63,022 bases of DNA from Bradyrhizobium sp. WSM3983 (lineage in GTDB: Bacteria > Pseudomonadota > Alphaproteobacteria > Rhizobiales > Xanthobacteraceae), in NCBI RefSeq assembly GCF_000473045.1, contig NZ_AXAY01000024.1, positions 62,310 to 125,331 on the forward strand, given 5' to 3'. The notes beneath the pieces are model-generated. The model was given only the letters and a program-made list of their open reading frames with translations, had not been told where the DNA came from and ran no database searches. Below, in pieces: positions 9,236-16,995 of the stretch. The position numbers were made by a program, and so were the translations under genes. How positions within the stretch are numbered: position 1 is the first letter of the stretch; the number at the start of each line of letters is the position of its first letter.

Positions 9236-9307
9236 CGTGCCCACCATCCTGATCGCATCCGTTCAGCGATGGTGGGCACGGCGCAAGCGCGCCTTTGCCC
9301 ACCCTAC
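9216..9307. repeat. REP family D (GTAGGGTGGGCAAAGCG)
   Basis: Inverted repeat: GTAGGGTGGGCAAAGCG and GCGTGCCCACCAT on the left are mirrored by ATGGTGGGCACGGCGCAAG and CTTTGCCCACCCTAC on the right. It supplies the end of the DapA-like gene. Other copies are at 29465-29549 and 59631-59722. Confidence 0.88.
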
Positions 9308-9432
9308 GAAATCGCAGATCTACGGGACGGCATGCCGAAATCGTGGATATCTCGCTCAAAAGCGCGGCTGGTCTCGCCTGGCTCGATCCGCTAAAAGGCG
9401 CGCGCACTTTGAGGCTTAGAGGATCCAGCGGA

Positions 9433-11757
9433 ATGAACATTCTTCCCGGCAATTTGCGTTTCGGAGCGGGCCAGCCCGTCAAGCGTTTGGAAGACCAGCG
9501 GTTGCTCACCGGGAAGGGGCAATTCATCGACGACAAGCCGGAGGACGGCGCGCTGTGGTTGCACGTGCTGCGCTCGCCGCATGCGCATGCGAAGATCGTC
9601 TCGATCGATACCGGTGCTGCGGCATCGATGCCGGGCATCACCGCGATCTACACCGGCGCCGATCTGATCAAGGACGACGTCGGCACCATTCCGACCTTGA
9701 GCATCTTCAAGCGCCCCGACGGCAAGCCGATGACGGTGCCGCCGCGGCGGCTGCTCGCCCATGAGGTCGTGCGTTACACCGGCGAGGCGGTAGCTGCGGT
9801 GGTGGCTTCGTCGCGTGCAGAGGCCCAGAGCGCGGCCGAAGCGATCGTGATCGAATACGACGTGCAGCCCGCCGTGGTCGATCCCGTCGAGGCCGTGAAG
9901 CCCGGCGCGCCGGTGGTGTGGCCGGAGGCGCCCGACAACATCGTCGGCGCGATGAGCTACGGCGATGCCGCCAAGGTGGATGAGGCCTTCGCCAGGGCCG
10001 CGCACACGGTCGAGCTCGATCTCGTCAGCCAGCGCCTGGTGCCCTCGGCCATGGAGCCGCGCTCGACCATCGCGGAGATCGACAAGAAGACCGGCCGGCT
10101 CCTCCTGCATGTGCAGTCGCAGACCCCGGCCTCAACCCGCGACGTGCTGGCGGAAGCCGTGCTGAAGCGCCCGAAGGACAGCGTGCGCGTGCTGGTCGGC
10201 GACATCGGCGGCGGCTTTGGCCAGAAGACCAATCTCTATCCGGAAGACGGCATCGTCGCTTACGTCGCGTCCAAGCTGAACAGGAAGATCCGCTGGCGCG
10301 GCGACCGCACCGACGAGTTCGTCGGTGGCACCCATGGCCGTGATCTCACCTCGACGGCCTCCTTCGCGCTGGACGAGAAGGGCAAGGTGCTGGCCTATCG
10401 CGTCACCTCGATCGGCTGCACGGGTGCGTATTCCTCGGGGGCTGCCAACATCATTCCGCTGGTGCTCGGGCCGTTCGTGCAGACCGGTGTCTACGACCTG
10501 CCGCTGGTGCATTTCGAGATCAAGTCGGTGATGACCCACACCGCACCGGTCGGTGCCTATCGCGGCGCTGGTCGGCCAGAAGCCGTCTTCATCGTCGAGC
10601 GCCTGTTCGATGCTGCCGCGCGAAAAATCGGCATGGATCCGCGCGCGATCCGCAAGGCGAACTACATCAAGCCGGCGCAGCTGCCCTACACCAACGCCGC
10701 CGGTCAGGTGTACGATTCCGGCGCCTTCGCCCACATGCTCGACCGCGCGGTAAAACTCGCCGACTGGGACGGCTTTGCCGCGCGCAAGAAGGCCGCGAAG
10801 AAGAAGGGCCTGCTCTACGGCCGCGGCCTGACTTCCTACATCGAATGGACCGGCGGCCGCGCCCACACCGAGAAGGTCAGCCTGCATGCGACCTCGGAAG
10901 GACGCGTGATCCTGCATTCCGGCACCATGGCGATGGGGCAGGGGCTGCAGACCACCTACACCCAGATGATCTCCGATACGCTGGGCATTGCCATGGACAA
11001 GATCGACGTCGTCCAGGGCGACACTGATCTGGCGATGGGCTTTGGCAGCGTCGGATCGCGCTCACTGTTCGTTGGCGGCACGGCGGTTGCGGTCTCCTCC
11101 AACGATTTGATCCAGAAGGCGCGCGAGAAGGCGGCGAACGTGCTGGAGACCTCGGTCGAGGACATCGAATATCAAGGCGGCATGCTCACCGTAGTCGGCA
11201 CCGACCGCCGCATCAGCCTGTTCGACATCGCCGAGAAGGAGAGTGGCTCAAAACTCAGCGTCGATTCGGAAGGCGAGGTCGACGGTCCCAGCTGGCCGAA
11301 CGGCACGCATATCTGTGAGGTCGAGATCGACCCCGAGACCGGCGTCTCCCGCGTCGTGCGCTACACCACCGTCGACGACGTCGGCGTGGCCGTGAACCCG
11401 ATGCTGGTCACCGGTCAGATCCACGGCGGCGTCGCGCAGGGCATCGGCCAGGCGCTCTATGAAGGCGTGTCGTATGACGCCGATGGCCAGCTGCTGACCG
11501 CGAGCTACCAGGATTACTGCATCCCGCGCGCGGACGACGTGCCGCCGATCGTGGTGACGCTGGATGATTCCGCGCCCTGCCGCACCAATCCGCTCGGGGC
11601 CAAGGGCTGCGGAGAGTCCGGCGCCATCGGCGGTCCTCCTTGCGTCACCAACGGCGTGATGGACGCACTCCACGAGCTCGGCATCATCCAGCTCAACACG
11701 CCCCTGACGCCGCAGAAGATCTGGAAGGCGATCAGGGATGCGAAGGTGGGGGCATAG
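9433..11757 (+). CDS. Molybdenum-hydroxylase large subunit (CoxL/XdhB-like)
   Basis: 774 residues from ATG 9433, about 10 bases after AGAGG. It has the aldehyde oxidase/xanthine dehydrogenase hammerhead domain (about 20-130) and the molybdopterin-binding domains with GGGFGQKT, GAYRGAGRPEA, MGQGLQTTY and GAKGCGESGAIG, the last holding the catalytic Glu near residue 727. Length matches CO-dehydrogenase-like large subunits. The active-site loop lacks the AYRCSFR signature expected of true form I CoxL, so a purine, aldehyde or aromatic substrate is more likely. No gene for the [2Fe-2S] or FAD subunit lies next to it. Confidence 0.93.
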   Translation: MNILPGNLRFGAGQPVKRLEDQRLLTGKGQFIDDKPEDGALWLHVLRSPHAHAKIVSIDTGAAASMPGITAIYTGADLIKDDVGTIPTLSIFKRPDGKPMTVPPRRLLAHEVVRYTGEAVAAVVASSRAEAQSAAEAIVIEYDVQPAVVDPVEAVKPGAPVVWPEAPDNIVGAMSYGDAAKVDEAFARAAHTVELDLVSQRLVPSAMEPRSTIAEIDKKTGRLLLHVQSQTPASTRDVLAEAVLKRPKDSVRVLVGDIGGGFGQKTNLYPEDGIVAYVASKLNRKIRWRGDRTDEFVGGTHGRDLTSTASFALDEKGKVLAYRVTSIGCTGAYSSGAANIIPLVLGPFVQTGVYDLPLVHFEIKSVMTHTAPVGAYRGAGRPEAVFIVERLFDAAARKIGMDPRAIRKANYIKPAQLPYTNAAGQVYDSGAFAHMLDRAVKLADWDGFAARKKAAKKKGLLYGRGLTSYIEWTGGRAHTEKVSLHATSEGRVILHSGTMAMGQGLQTTYTQMISDTLGIAMDKIDVVQGDTDLAMGFGSVGSRSLFVGGTAVAVSSNDLIQKAREKAANVLETSVEDIEYQGGMLTVVGTDRRISLFDIAEKESGSKLSVDSEGEVDGPSWPNGTHICEVEIDPETGVSRVVRYTTVDDVGVAVNPMLVTGQIHGGVAQGIGQALYEGVSYDADGQLLTASYQDYCIPRADDVPPIVVTLDDSAPCRTNPLGAKGCGESGAIGGPPCVTNGVMDALHELGIIQLNTPLTPQKIWKAIRDAKVGA

Positions 11758-11797
11758 ACTCGTCGACGTCGCCCACGCTGCAACAGCAACACCCACT

Positions 11798-11920
11798 CGT
11801 CGTCCCGGCGAAGGCCGGGACCCATAACCACCGAATCTAGTTTGGCGAAGATTGGCGGTGACCAACTCGCGCCACACTTCTCCCTCGGCGTATGGGTCCC
11901 GGCCTTTGCCGGGACGACGA
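11798..11920. repeat. REP family C (GTCGTCCCGGCGAAGGCCGGGAC)
   Basis: Inverted repeat with outer arms CGTCCCGGCGAAGGCCGGGA and TCCCGGCCTTTGCCGGGACG around an AGTTTGGCGAAG core. It fills the space between the Mo-hydroxylase gene and the converging acyl-CoA dehydrogenase remnant. Other copies are at 19984-20110 and 62159-62284. Confidence 0.88.
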
Positions 11921-11928
11921 GGAGGGTG

Positions 11929-12207
11929 TTACGGCCGGCTCGCGCTAATCCCCAGCATCATCTTCGCGATGATGTCGCGCTGGATCTCAGACGTGCCGCC
12001 GAAGATCGTATAGGCCCGGCCGTTGAGATATTCCGGCACCACCGTCAGCATGTCCTCCGGCAGCGCCGACTGTTTCCACACCGCCGGGCTGAAGCCGAGC
12101 GGATCCTTCGCCGTCTTGCGGCGATGGTCGGCATCGTAGCTCTCGGCCACGAAGCGTTCCGCGCTCTCGCGCAGCGGCCGTTGCTCGTCGGAGGGATTGA
12201 GATTCAT
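11929..12207 (-). pseudogene. Acyl-CoA dehydrogenase with a large internal in-frame deletion
   Basis: A 92-residue frame with ATG 12207. Residues 1-46 read like the N-terminus of an acyl-CoA dehydrogenase (MNLNPSDEQRPLRESAERF...). Residues 48-92 read like the extreme C-terminus (LNGRAYTIFGGTSEIQRDII...). The roughly 280 residues normally between them, which bind FAD and substrate, are missing, and the frame is kept. The gene starts 5 bases after the crotonase stop, so it remains in that operon. It cannot be a working dehydrogenase; a residual role is possible but unsupported. Confidence 0.85.
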
Positions 12208-12212
12208 GGCGT

Positions 12213-13064
12213 CTACTCCGCGGCCGCCGGCTTGCGCACGGAGGGATGCAGTCCGGATGGATCGACCACCATGCCGAACTCCTGAAGATTGTGGGCATGA
12301 CACAGCTGATGCAGGGCGAAGGCCTGGTCGATCGCCGCGGACTGGCCCATCACGTCGACCGAACGGTTCACGGCTTCCTTGGTCAGCTTCAGCGCAAAGG
12401 ACGGCTTTGTTGCGATCCGGCGCGCCAGCTCCAGCACCTGCGCCGGCAACTCCGCGCGCGGCACGACCCGATTGACCATGCCGAGCTGATGCGCCTCCCG
12501 CGCGCTCCAGCTGTCCGCGGTGAACAGAAATTCCTTGGCCTTGCGCGGCCCGAGTTCCCAGGGATGCACGAACCATTCGACGCCGCAGACGCCCATGGTG
12601 ACGACGGGATCGCAGAACTGCGCATCGTCGCTGGCGACGATGAGGTCGCAGGCCCAGGCCAGCATCAACCCGCCCGCGATGCACTTGCCATGCACTTCGG
12701 CGATCATCGGCTTCGCCAGGTTGCGCCACCGCCGGGTGATCTGGAGATATATTTCCTGTTCGCGCGCGAAGCGGCCGTGGGCGTTGGCTTCGGCAAAGCC
12801 GCCCCAATTTCCTACAGGTGGAAAATCGACGCCTGCGGCATTCTTAGCCCCGGGACGCAGATCGTGACCGGACGAGAAGTGCGGGCCATTGCCGGCGAGA
12901 ATGATCACCTTGACCCCATCGTCCTGCACCGCCGCGTCGAAGGCGGCGTTGAGGTCGTAGGTCATCTGCAGGTTCTGCGCATTACGCGCCTCGGGCCGGT
13001 TCATGACGACCCGTGCAATCGCGGGCTCCGGCCGCTCCACGAGAATGGTCTCGAATGAGGACAT
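12213..13064 (-). CDS. Crotonase (enoyl-CoA hydratase/isomerase) family protein
   Basis: 283 residues from ATG 13064, preceded by AGGGGAG. The crotonase fold is clear, with oxyanion-hole segments HFSSGHDL (62-69) and HGKCIAGG (125-132). The two catalytic Glu of enoyl-CoA hydratase are absent: the residue matching Glu144 is Met134 (GGLMLAW) and that matching Glu164 is Val154 (DPVVTMG). Hydration is therefore unlikely; another acyl-CoA reaction such as isomerisation or thioester hydrolysis is more plausible. It is the first gene of an operon whose second gene is the truncated acyl-CoA dehydrogenase. Confidence 0.88.
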   Translation of the reverse strand: MSSFETILVERPEPAIARVVMNRPEARNAQNLQMTYDLNAAFDAAVQDDGVKVIILAGNGPHFSSGHDLRPGAKNAAGVDFPPVGNWGGFAEANAHGRFAREQEIYLQITRRWRNLAKPMIAEVHGKCIAGGLMLAWACDLIVASDDAQFCDPVVTMGVCGVEWFVHPWELGPRKAKEFLFTADSWSAREAHQLGMVNRVVPRAELPAQVLELARRIATKPSFALKLTKEAVNRSVDVMGQSAAIDQAFALHQLCHAHNLQEFGMVVDPSGLHPSVRKPAAAE

Positions 13065-13231
13065 GGCGCGCTCCCCTGCTATTTTCGTCTTGTTTCCTTC
13101 GAGTTGACTATGTCGCGTGGTGATAGGCAAGGGGCTTGCGTCAGCCGGCTGCTTTTCGCGCCGCTGCTACGTCTGGCGCCGTACGCGCGCAATCTGGTAG
13201 TTTGCCCCCCGATTCCACCGGGAGAAATTTG

Positions 13232-13840
13232 ATGCGCAAGATCCTGACCGTGCTGGCGGCGCTGGCCTCGCTCAGCCTCACCAATTGCGGCTACAACGCG
13301 ATCCAGAGCCAGGATGAGCAGATCAAGGCCAACTGGTCCGAGGTGGTGAACCAGTATCAGCGCCGTGCCGATCTCGTGCCCAATCTGGTCAATTCGGTGA
13401 AGGGCTTTGCGCAGCAGGAGAAGGACGTCCTGCTCGGCGTCACCAATGCCCGCGCCAAGGTCGGCAGCATCCAGGCAACGCCGGAGGTGCTCAACGATCC
13501 CGCAGCTTTCCAGAAATTCCAGGCCGCGCAAGGCGAGCTCTCCAGCGCGCTGTCACGGCTGCTCGTGGTCACGGAAAACTATCCGCAGCTCAAGTCGGAC
13601 GCCCTGTTCAAGGACCTGATGTCGCAGTTAGAGGGCACCGAGAACCGCATCACGGTCGCGCGCAACCGCTACATCAAGGCGGTGCAGGAGTATAACGTCA
13701 CCGTCCGATCGTTCCCTAACAACCTCACCGCGATGATGTTCGGCTACAAGGGGAAGCCGAATTTTTCGGTCGAGAACGAGAGGGAGATCTCGACCGCGCC
13801 GAAGGTCGATTTCAATCCAGCGCCCGCGCCGTCGAAGTAA
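13232..13840 (+). CDS. LemA-family protein
   Basis: 202 residues from ATG 13232, after GGAGA. The N-terminus is a signal sequence ending in SLTNC, a near-lipobox with an atypical Asn before the Cys, so it may be a lipoprotein. The LemA helical core follows, with IKANWSEVVNQYQRRADLVPNLV broken here as IKANW and RADLVPNLVNSVKGF, and a C-terminal FPNNLTAMMFGYK. First gene of a LemA-TPM-TPM operon, a common arrangement whose function is still not settled. Confidence 0.92.
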   Translation: MRKILTVLAALASLSLTNCGYNAIQSQDEQIKANWSEVVNQYQRRADLVPNLVNSVKGFAQQEKDVLLGVTNARAKVGSIQATPEVLNDPAAFQKFQAAQGELSSALSRLLVVTENYPQLKSDALFKDLMSQLEGTENRITVARNRYIKAVQEYNVTVRSFPNNLTAMMFGYKGKPNFSVENEREISTAPKVDFNPAPAPSK

Positions 13841-13851
13841 GCGCGCGCCGT

Positions 13852-14868
13852 TTGCCAATGGGCTTCACCCCACCCACCGCTGTCATTCCCCGCGAAAGCG
13901 GGGAATCCAGTACGCCGCGGCTTCTCGGCTCAAGCACGGCCGCCTCTGGAATACTGGATCGCCCGCCTTCGCGGGCGACGACAGCGAGGCTGTGGCAAAC
14001 AATCATCGTATTCGCGCTGCTGCTTGGTTGGGCTTTCCCAGTCGCCGCCGACGTCGCCGTGCCACAGCTCACCGGCCGCGTGGTCGACCGGACCGGTACG
14101 CTGTCAAGCGGCGACATTGCGTCGTTGAGCCAGAAGCTCAGCGGTTTCGAGACGCGCAAGGGCAGCCAGATCGCCGTGCTGATCGTGCCGACAACGGACC
14201 CGGAGACGATCGAGCAGTTCTCGATTCGCGTCGCCGAGGCCTGGAAGATCGGCCGCAAGAAGGTCGACGATGGCGCGATCCTCGTCGTTGCCAAGAACGA
14301 CCGGCATCTGCGCATCGAGGTCGGCTACGGCCTCGAAGGCGCGCTCACCGACGTCACCTCGCGGCGGATCATCGATGAGGTCATCACGCCAAAATTCAGA
14401 GACGGTGATTTCGCCGGCGGCATCTCGGCCGGCGTCGACCGGATGATGCGCGTCGTCGACGGCGAGCCGCTGCCGGTTCCCTCACGCAGCGTGAATTTTG
14501 CCAATCTGGACGAGATCGGGCCGCTCGCCCCGGTCGTCCTGTTTGCCTCGCTCGTCGTCGGTGGCTTCCTGCGCGCGCTGCTGGGGCGATTGCTGGGCTC
14601 GGTCGCAACCGGCAGCATGATCGGCATCCTGGCGTTGCTCATCATCGGATCCGCAGGACTGGCCCTGCTCGCCGGGATCGTCGGCTTTGTGCTGTCCTTC
14701 ATAGCCGATCTCTTTCCCGCATCGACGGGGTCGTCGCGCGGCGGTTCGTGGTCGAGCGGTTCCTCGTCGGGAGGCAGCTGGAGCAGCGGATCATCGTCCA
14801 GTGACAGCGGCAGCTTCAGCGGAGGCGGTGGCAGCTTTGGTGGCGGTGGCGCCTCGGGGAGCTGGTAG
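13852..14868 (+). CDS. TPM-domain (YgcG-like) membrane protein
   Basis: 338 residues if read from ATG 13852. The true signal/anchor (TIIVFALLLGWAFPVAADV) begins near codon 48. Then come the TPM domain (about 70-195, LTGRVVDRTGTLSS, DDGAILVVAKNDRHLRIEVG), two hydrophobic segments (about 225-290) and a Ser/Gly-rich tail ending GGGGSFGGGGASGSW. The first ~44 codons are a REP family E element read in frame, and no ribosome-binding site precedes ATG 13852. The only non-repeat candidate near the signal sequence is CTG 13990. The start is thus uncertain; the downstream part is secure. Confidence 0.82.
   Translation: MPMGFTPPTAVIPRESGESSTPRLLGSSTAASGILDRPPSRATTARLWQTIIVFALLLGWAFPVAADVAVPQLTGRVVDRTGTLSSGDIASLSQKLSGFETRKGSQIAVLIVPTTDPETIEQFSIRVAEAWKIGRKKVDDGAILVVAKNDRHLRIEVGYGLEGALTDVTSRRIIDEVITPKFRDGDFAGGISAGVDRMMRVVDGEPLPVPSRSVNFANLDEIGPLAPVVLFASLVVGGFLRALLGRLLGSVATGSMIGILALLIIGSAGLALLAGIVGFVLSFIADLFPASTGSSRGGSWSSGSSSGGSWSSGSSSSDSGSFSGGGGSFGGGGASGSW
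13881..13983. repeat. REP family E (GTCATTCCCCGCGAAAGCGGGGAATCCAGTA)
   Basis: Inverted repeat with a strong left hairpin TTCCCCGCGAAAGCGGGGAA and a right hairpin CGCCCGCCTTCGCGGGCG, and inner arms ATCCAGTA and TACTGGAT. It sits between lemA and the TPM gene and overlaps the open frame of the latter. Other copies are at 35627-35735 and 43178-43279. Confidence 0.88.
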
Positions 14869-14870
14869 TC

Positions 14871-15368
14871 ATGAGCATTGGGCGCATGTTCAGGCATCTC
14901 CTCCAGCACCATTGGCGCGCGAGGCAGGTGTTTCCGCAAAGCGTGCTCGACCGCATCGAGCAGGCGATCAAGCAGAGCGAAACGACGCATTCCGGCCAAG
15001 TCCGCTTCGTCGTCGAAGGCGCGCTCGATGGCCGTCCGCTATTTCGCAATCAGCATGCCCGCGAGCGCGCGCTCGACGTGTTCTCGCATCTGCGCATCTG
15101 GGACACCGCGCACAACAATGGCGTGCTGATCTACCTGCTGCTCGCCGACCGCGATGTCGAGATCATCGCCGATCGCGGCATCGATGCGAAGGTCGGCGCT
15201 GCCGGCTGGGAGACAATCTGCCGCGCGATGGAAGCCGAGTTTGGTTCGGGCGAGTTCGAACGCGGCGTGATCGACGGCATCGCGGCGGTGTCGCGGGAAC
15301 TCGCCAGGCATTTCCCGCCGGCGGGTGCGCATCCGAACGAGCTGCCGGACAAGCCGGTGGTGATGTGA
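14871..15368 (+). CDS. Soluble TPM-domain protein
   Basis: 165 residues, ATG two bases after the previous stop. A single TPM domain (about 20-150) with FRNQHARERALDVFSHLRIWDTAHNNGVLIYLLLADRDVEIIADRGI landmarks such as NNGVLIYLLLADRDVEIIAD (97-116). No signal peptide or membrane segment, unlike its neighbour. It is the third gene of the LemA operon. TPM proteins have been linked to phosphatase activity or photosystem repair in plants; the bacterial role is unclear. Confidence 0.9.
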   Translation: MSIGRMFRHLLQHHWRARQVFPQSVLDRIEQAIKQSETTHSGQVRFVVEGALDGRPLFRNQHARERALDVFSHLRIWDTAHNNGVLIYLLLADRDVEIIADRGIDAKVGAAGWETICRAMEAEFGSGEFERGVIDGIAAVSRELARHFPPAGAHPNELPDKPVVM

Positions 15369-15390
15369 GGAATTGCTGACACTCTCTCAC

Positions 15391-15523
15391 CGTCACCCTG
15401 AGGCGGCCGCCTCTTCGGCGGCCCTCGAAGGGCGACGGCCCGGCTGCGGCAACGCGGCCGCCCATCCTTCGAGGCTCCCGGCGCGGCGCGACGCACCGCG
15501 CCACTCGCACCTCAGGATGACGG
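15391..15523. repeat. REP family F (CGTCACCCTGAGG ... CCTCAGGATGACGG)
   Basis: Outer arms CCGTCACCCTGAGG and CCTCAGGATGACGG frame inner pairs such as CCTCGAAGG/CCTTCGAGG and GGCCGCC. It fills the gap between the TPM operon and the converging MBL gene. A second copy is at 21504-21627, and a related start lies at the end of the window. Confidence 0.85.
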
Positions 15524-15543
15524 ATTGAAGTAAGTGCGCGTCT

Positions 15544-16356
15544 TCAATCATCCAGCTTGTTCAAATCCCTTACCGACTGCATGATCGGCTCGAAGTTCGA
15601 GCGCGCATCCAGCGCGTCGAACAATTGCGCGGTGTCTTCGAGCAGACCGTGCGATCGCGCAATCGCAATGCGCACATCCTCCTGCGGCGTGTCGGACAGC
15701 CTTCCGTGCCCTGACAGCAGGATCTTCGCGTTCAGTCCCTTGATGCGCTCCAGCGACTGGATGTAGTCGGAGATACTGCCCGAGCCGAACACCCCGCCCA
15801 TGACGCCGCCGGGCATCAGCGTATCTGCGGCGAACAACAGGCCCTTGTCCTGGTCGAACAGGGTGATGCAGGCCGAGGTGTGGCCCGGCGTGTACATCAC
15901 GCTAAGGCGGAAATTGCCGAGGTCGATCAGATTGCCTTCCTCGAGCCAGATGTCGATATTGATCGGCACGTTCGGCTCGTTGAACATCTTGCGCAGCATC
16001 GAGAAATCGTCGCGCAGCACGATCTTGTTGGCGGCAAGCCGATGCGCGGCGACGTAGGTGCGGCGCTCGTTGAAGTGCCAGGCGGCGCCGATATGGTCGA
16101 GATGCTCATGGCTCAGCACCACCATGTCGATCTTCTCGGGCGGGCAGCCGACGAAGTTCAGGCACTCGACCATCGCCGGATAGTTCGAGGACAGGCCGAC
16201 GTCGATCAGGATGGTGCGCGCCGAGCCGCGCACCAGATACGCATTCGCTGCGCGGTTGGAGAAGCGGATCTGGTAGACGTCATCGGCCGCCTGGATCAGC
16301 GAGCAGGTGTCGTTCTTCATCAGGATCGGAAATGCAGTCGGCTTCCGTTCGCTCAT
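15544..16356 (-). CDS. MBL-fold metallo-hydrolase
   Basis: 270 residues. The metal-binding motif SHEHLDHIG gives H83, H85, D87 and H88; further ligands are the His in YTPGHTSA, the Asp in FAADTLM and the His in LLSGHGRL. No lactamase signal peptide, so it is a cytoplasmic hydrolase of unknown substrate. Its ATG overlaps the stop of the upstream cyclic-nucleotide-binding gene (ATGA), so both are made together and the hydrolase may act in a nucleotide-linked response. Confidence 0.9.
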   Translation of the reverse strand: MSERKPTAFPILMKNDTCSLIQAADDVYQIRFSNRAANAYLVRGSARTILIDVGLSSNYPAMVECLNFVGCPPEKIDMVVLSHEHLDHIGAAWHFNERRTYVAAHRLAANKIVLRDDFSMLRKMFNEPNVPINIDIWLEEGNLIDLGNFRLSVMYTPGHTSACITLFDQDKGLLFAADTLMPGGVMGGVFGSGSISDYIQSLERIKGLNAKILLSGHGRLSDTPQEDVRIAIARSHGLLEDTAQLFDALDARSNFEPIMQSVRDLNKLDD

Positions 16357-16724
16357 GATTGCGCTGCCCGGTAGGTGACGGCGTTGGACGCCCGCAGGCG
16401 TTTTGACAGCGCATCCATCACCATCAGCGCGAACGCCGGTTGCTGGCTGACGAGATAGACGAAGCGGGCGTGGTTGATCCGCATCACCTTCGTGTTGGGC
16501 GCCGATGCGATCGCGGTCGCGGAGCGCACCGAGCCGTCGATCACGGCCATCTCGCCGAAGAACTCGCCCTTGCCGAGCTTGATGATGCTGGTCTTTCGCG
16601 CGCCGTCGACCTTGGCGATCTCGACCTCGCCGTCGAGCACGACGAACAGCTCGCGGCCGGTCGAGCCCTCCTCGAAGATGACGTCATCGACACCGAACGC
16701 GTTGATGCATTTCTCGATCGTCAT
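16353..16724 (-). CDS. Stand-alone cyclic-nucleotide-binding domain protein
   Basis: 123 residues from ATG 16724, preceded by GGGGAG. It consists of a single CAP-type cyclic-nucleotide-binding domain (about 8-110) with GELFVVLDGEVEI-like and GEFFGEMAVIDGSVRSATAIA landmarks; the FGEMA...RSA phosphate-binding cassette is intact. There is no DNA-binding domain, so it is not a classical Crp. First gene of an operon with the MBL hydrolase through a 4-base overlap. Two adenylate cyclases elsewhere in the window could supply its ligand; that link is inference. Confidence 0.88.
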   Translation of the reverse strand: MTIEKCINAFGVDDVIFEEGSTGRELFVVLDGEVEIAKVDGARKTSIIKLGKGEFFGEMAVIDGSVRSATAIASAPNTKVMRINHARFVYLVSQQPAFALMVMDALSKRLRASNAVTYRAAQS

Positions 16725-16995
16725 GGCACTCCCCAAACGCCTTCTGGCTGACGGGACGGGCCATGTTAGCCGGGGAACAGTGACGGGCAAACAACCCCCT
16801 TCGGCTAAGGCAAGCGGCCTACCGCAGGGCAGCATCGGCTGACAATTTGTTGCACGCCGCCACGCCGGTTCCACTTTCCCGACCCAATTCGGCCTCGGAC
16901 GAGTTCCTAAAATTTCGGTAAGCGGGTCCCGAGGTAAGGAATTCGCAAGCAATGAAAGTTACCAAAAAGTGAACCTGGACTGGAGTATTTGAGCC

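Noticed and set aside
9433..11757. Call as carbon monoxide dehydrogenase CoxL
   Set aside because: The AYRCSFR loop of form I CoxL is absent and no coxM/coxS genes are adjacent.
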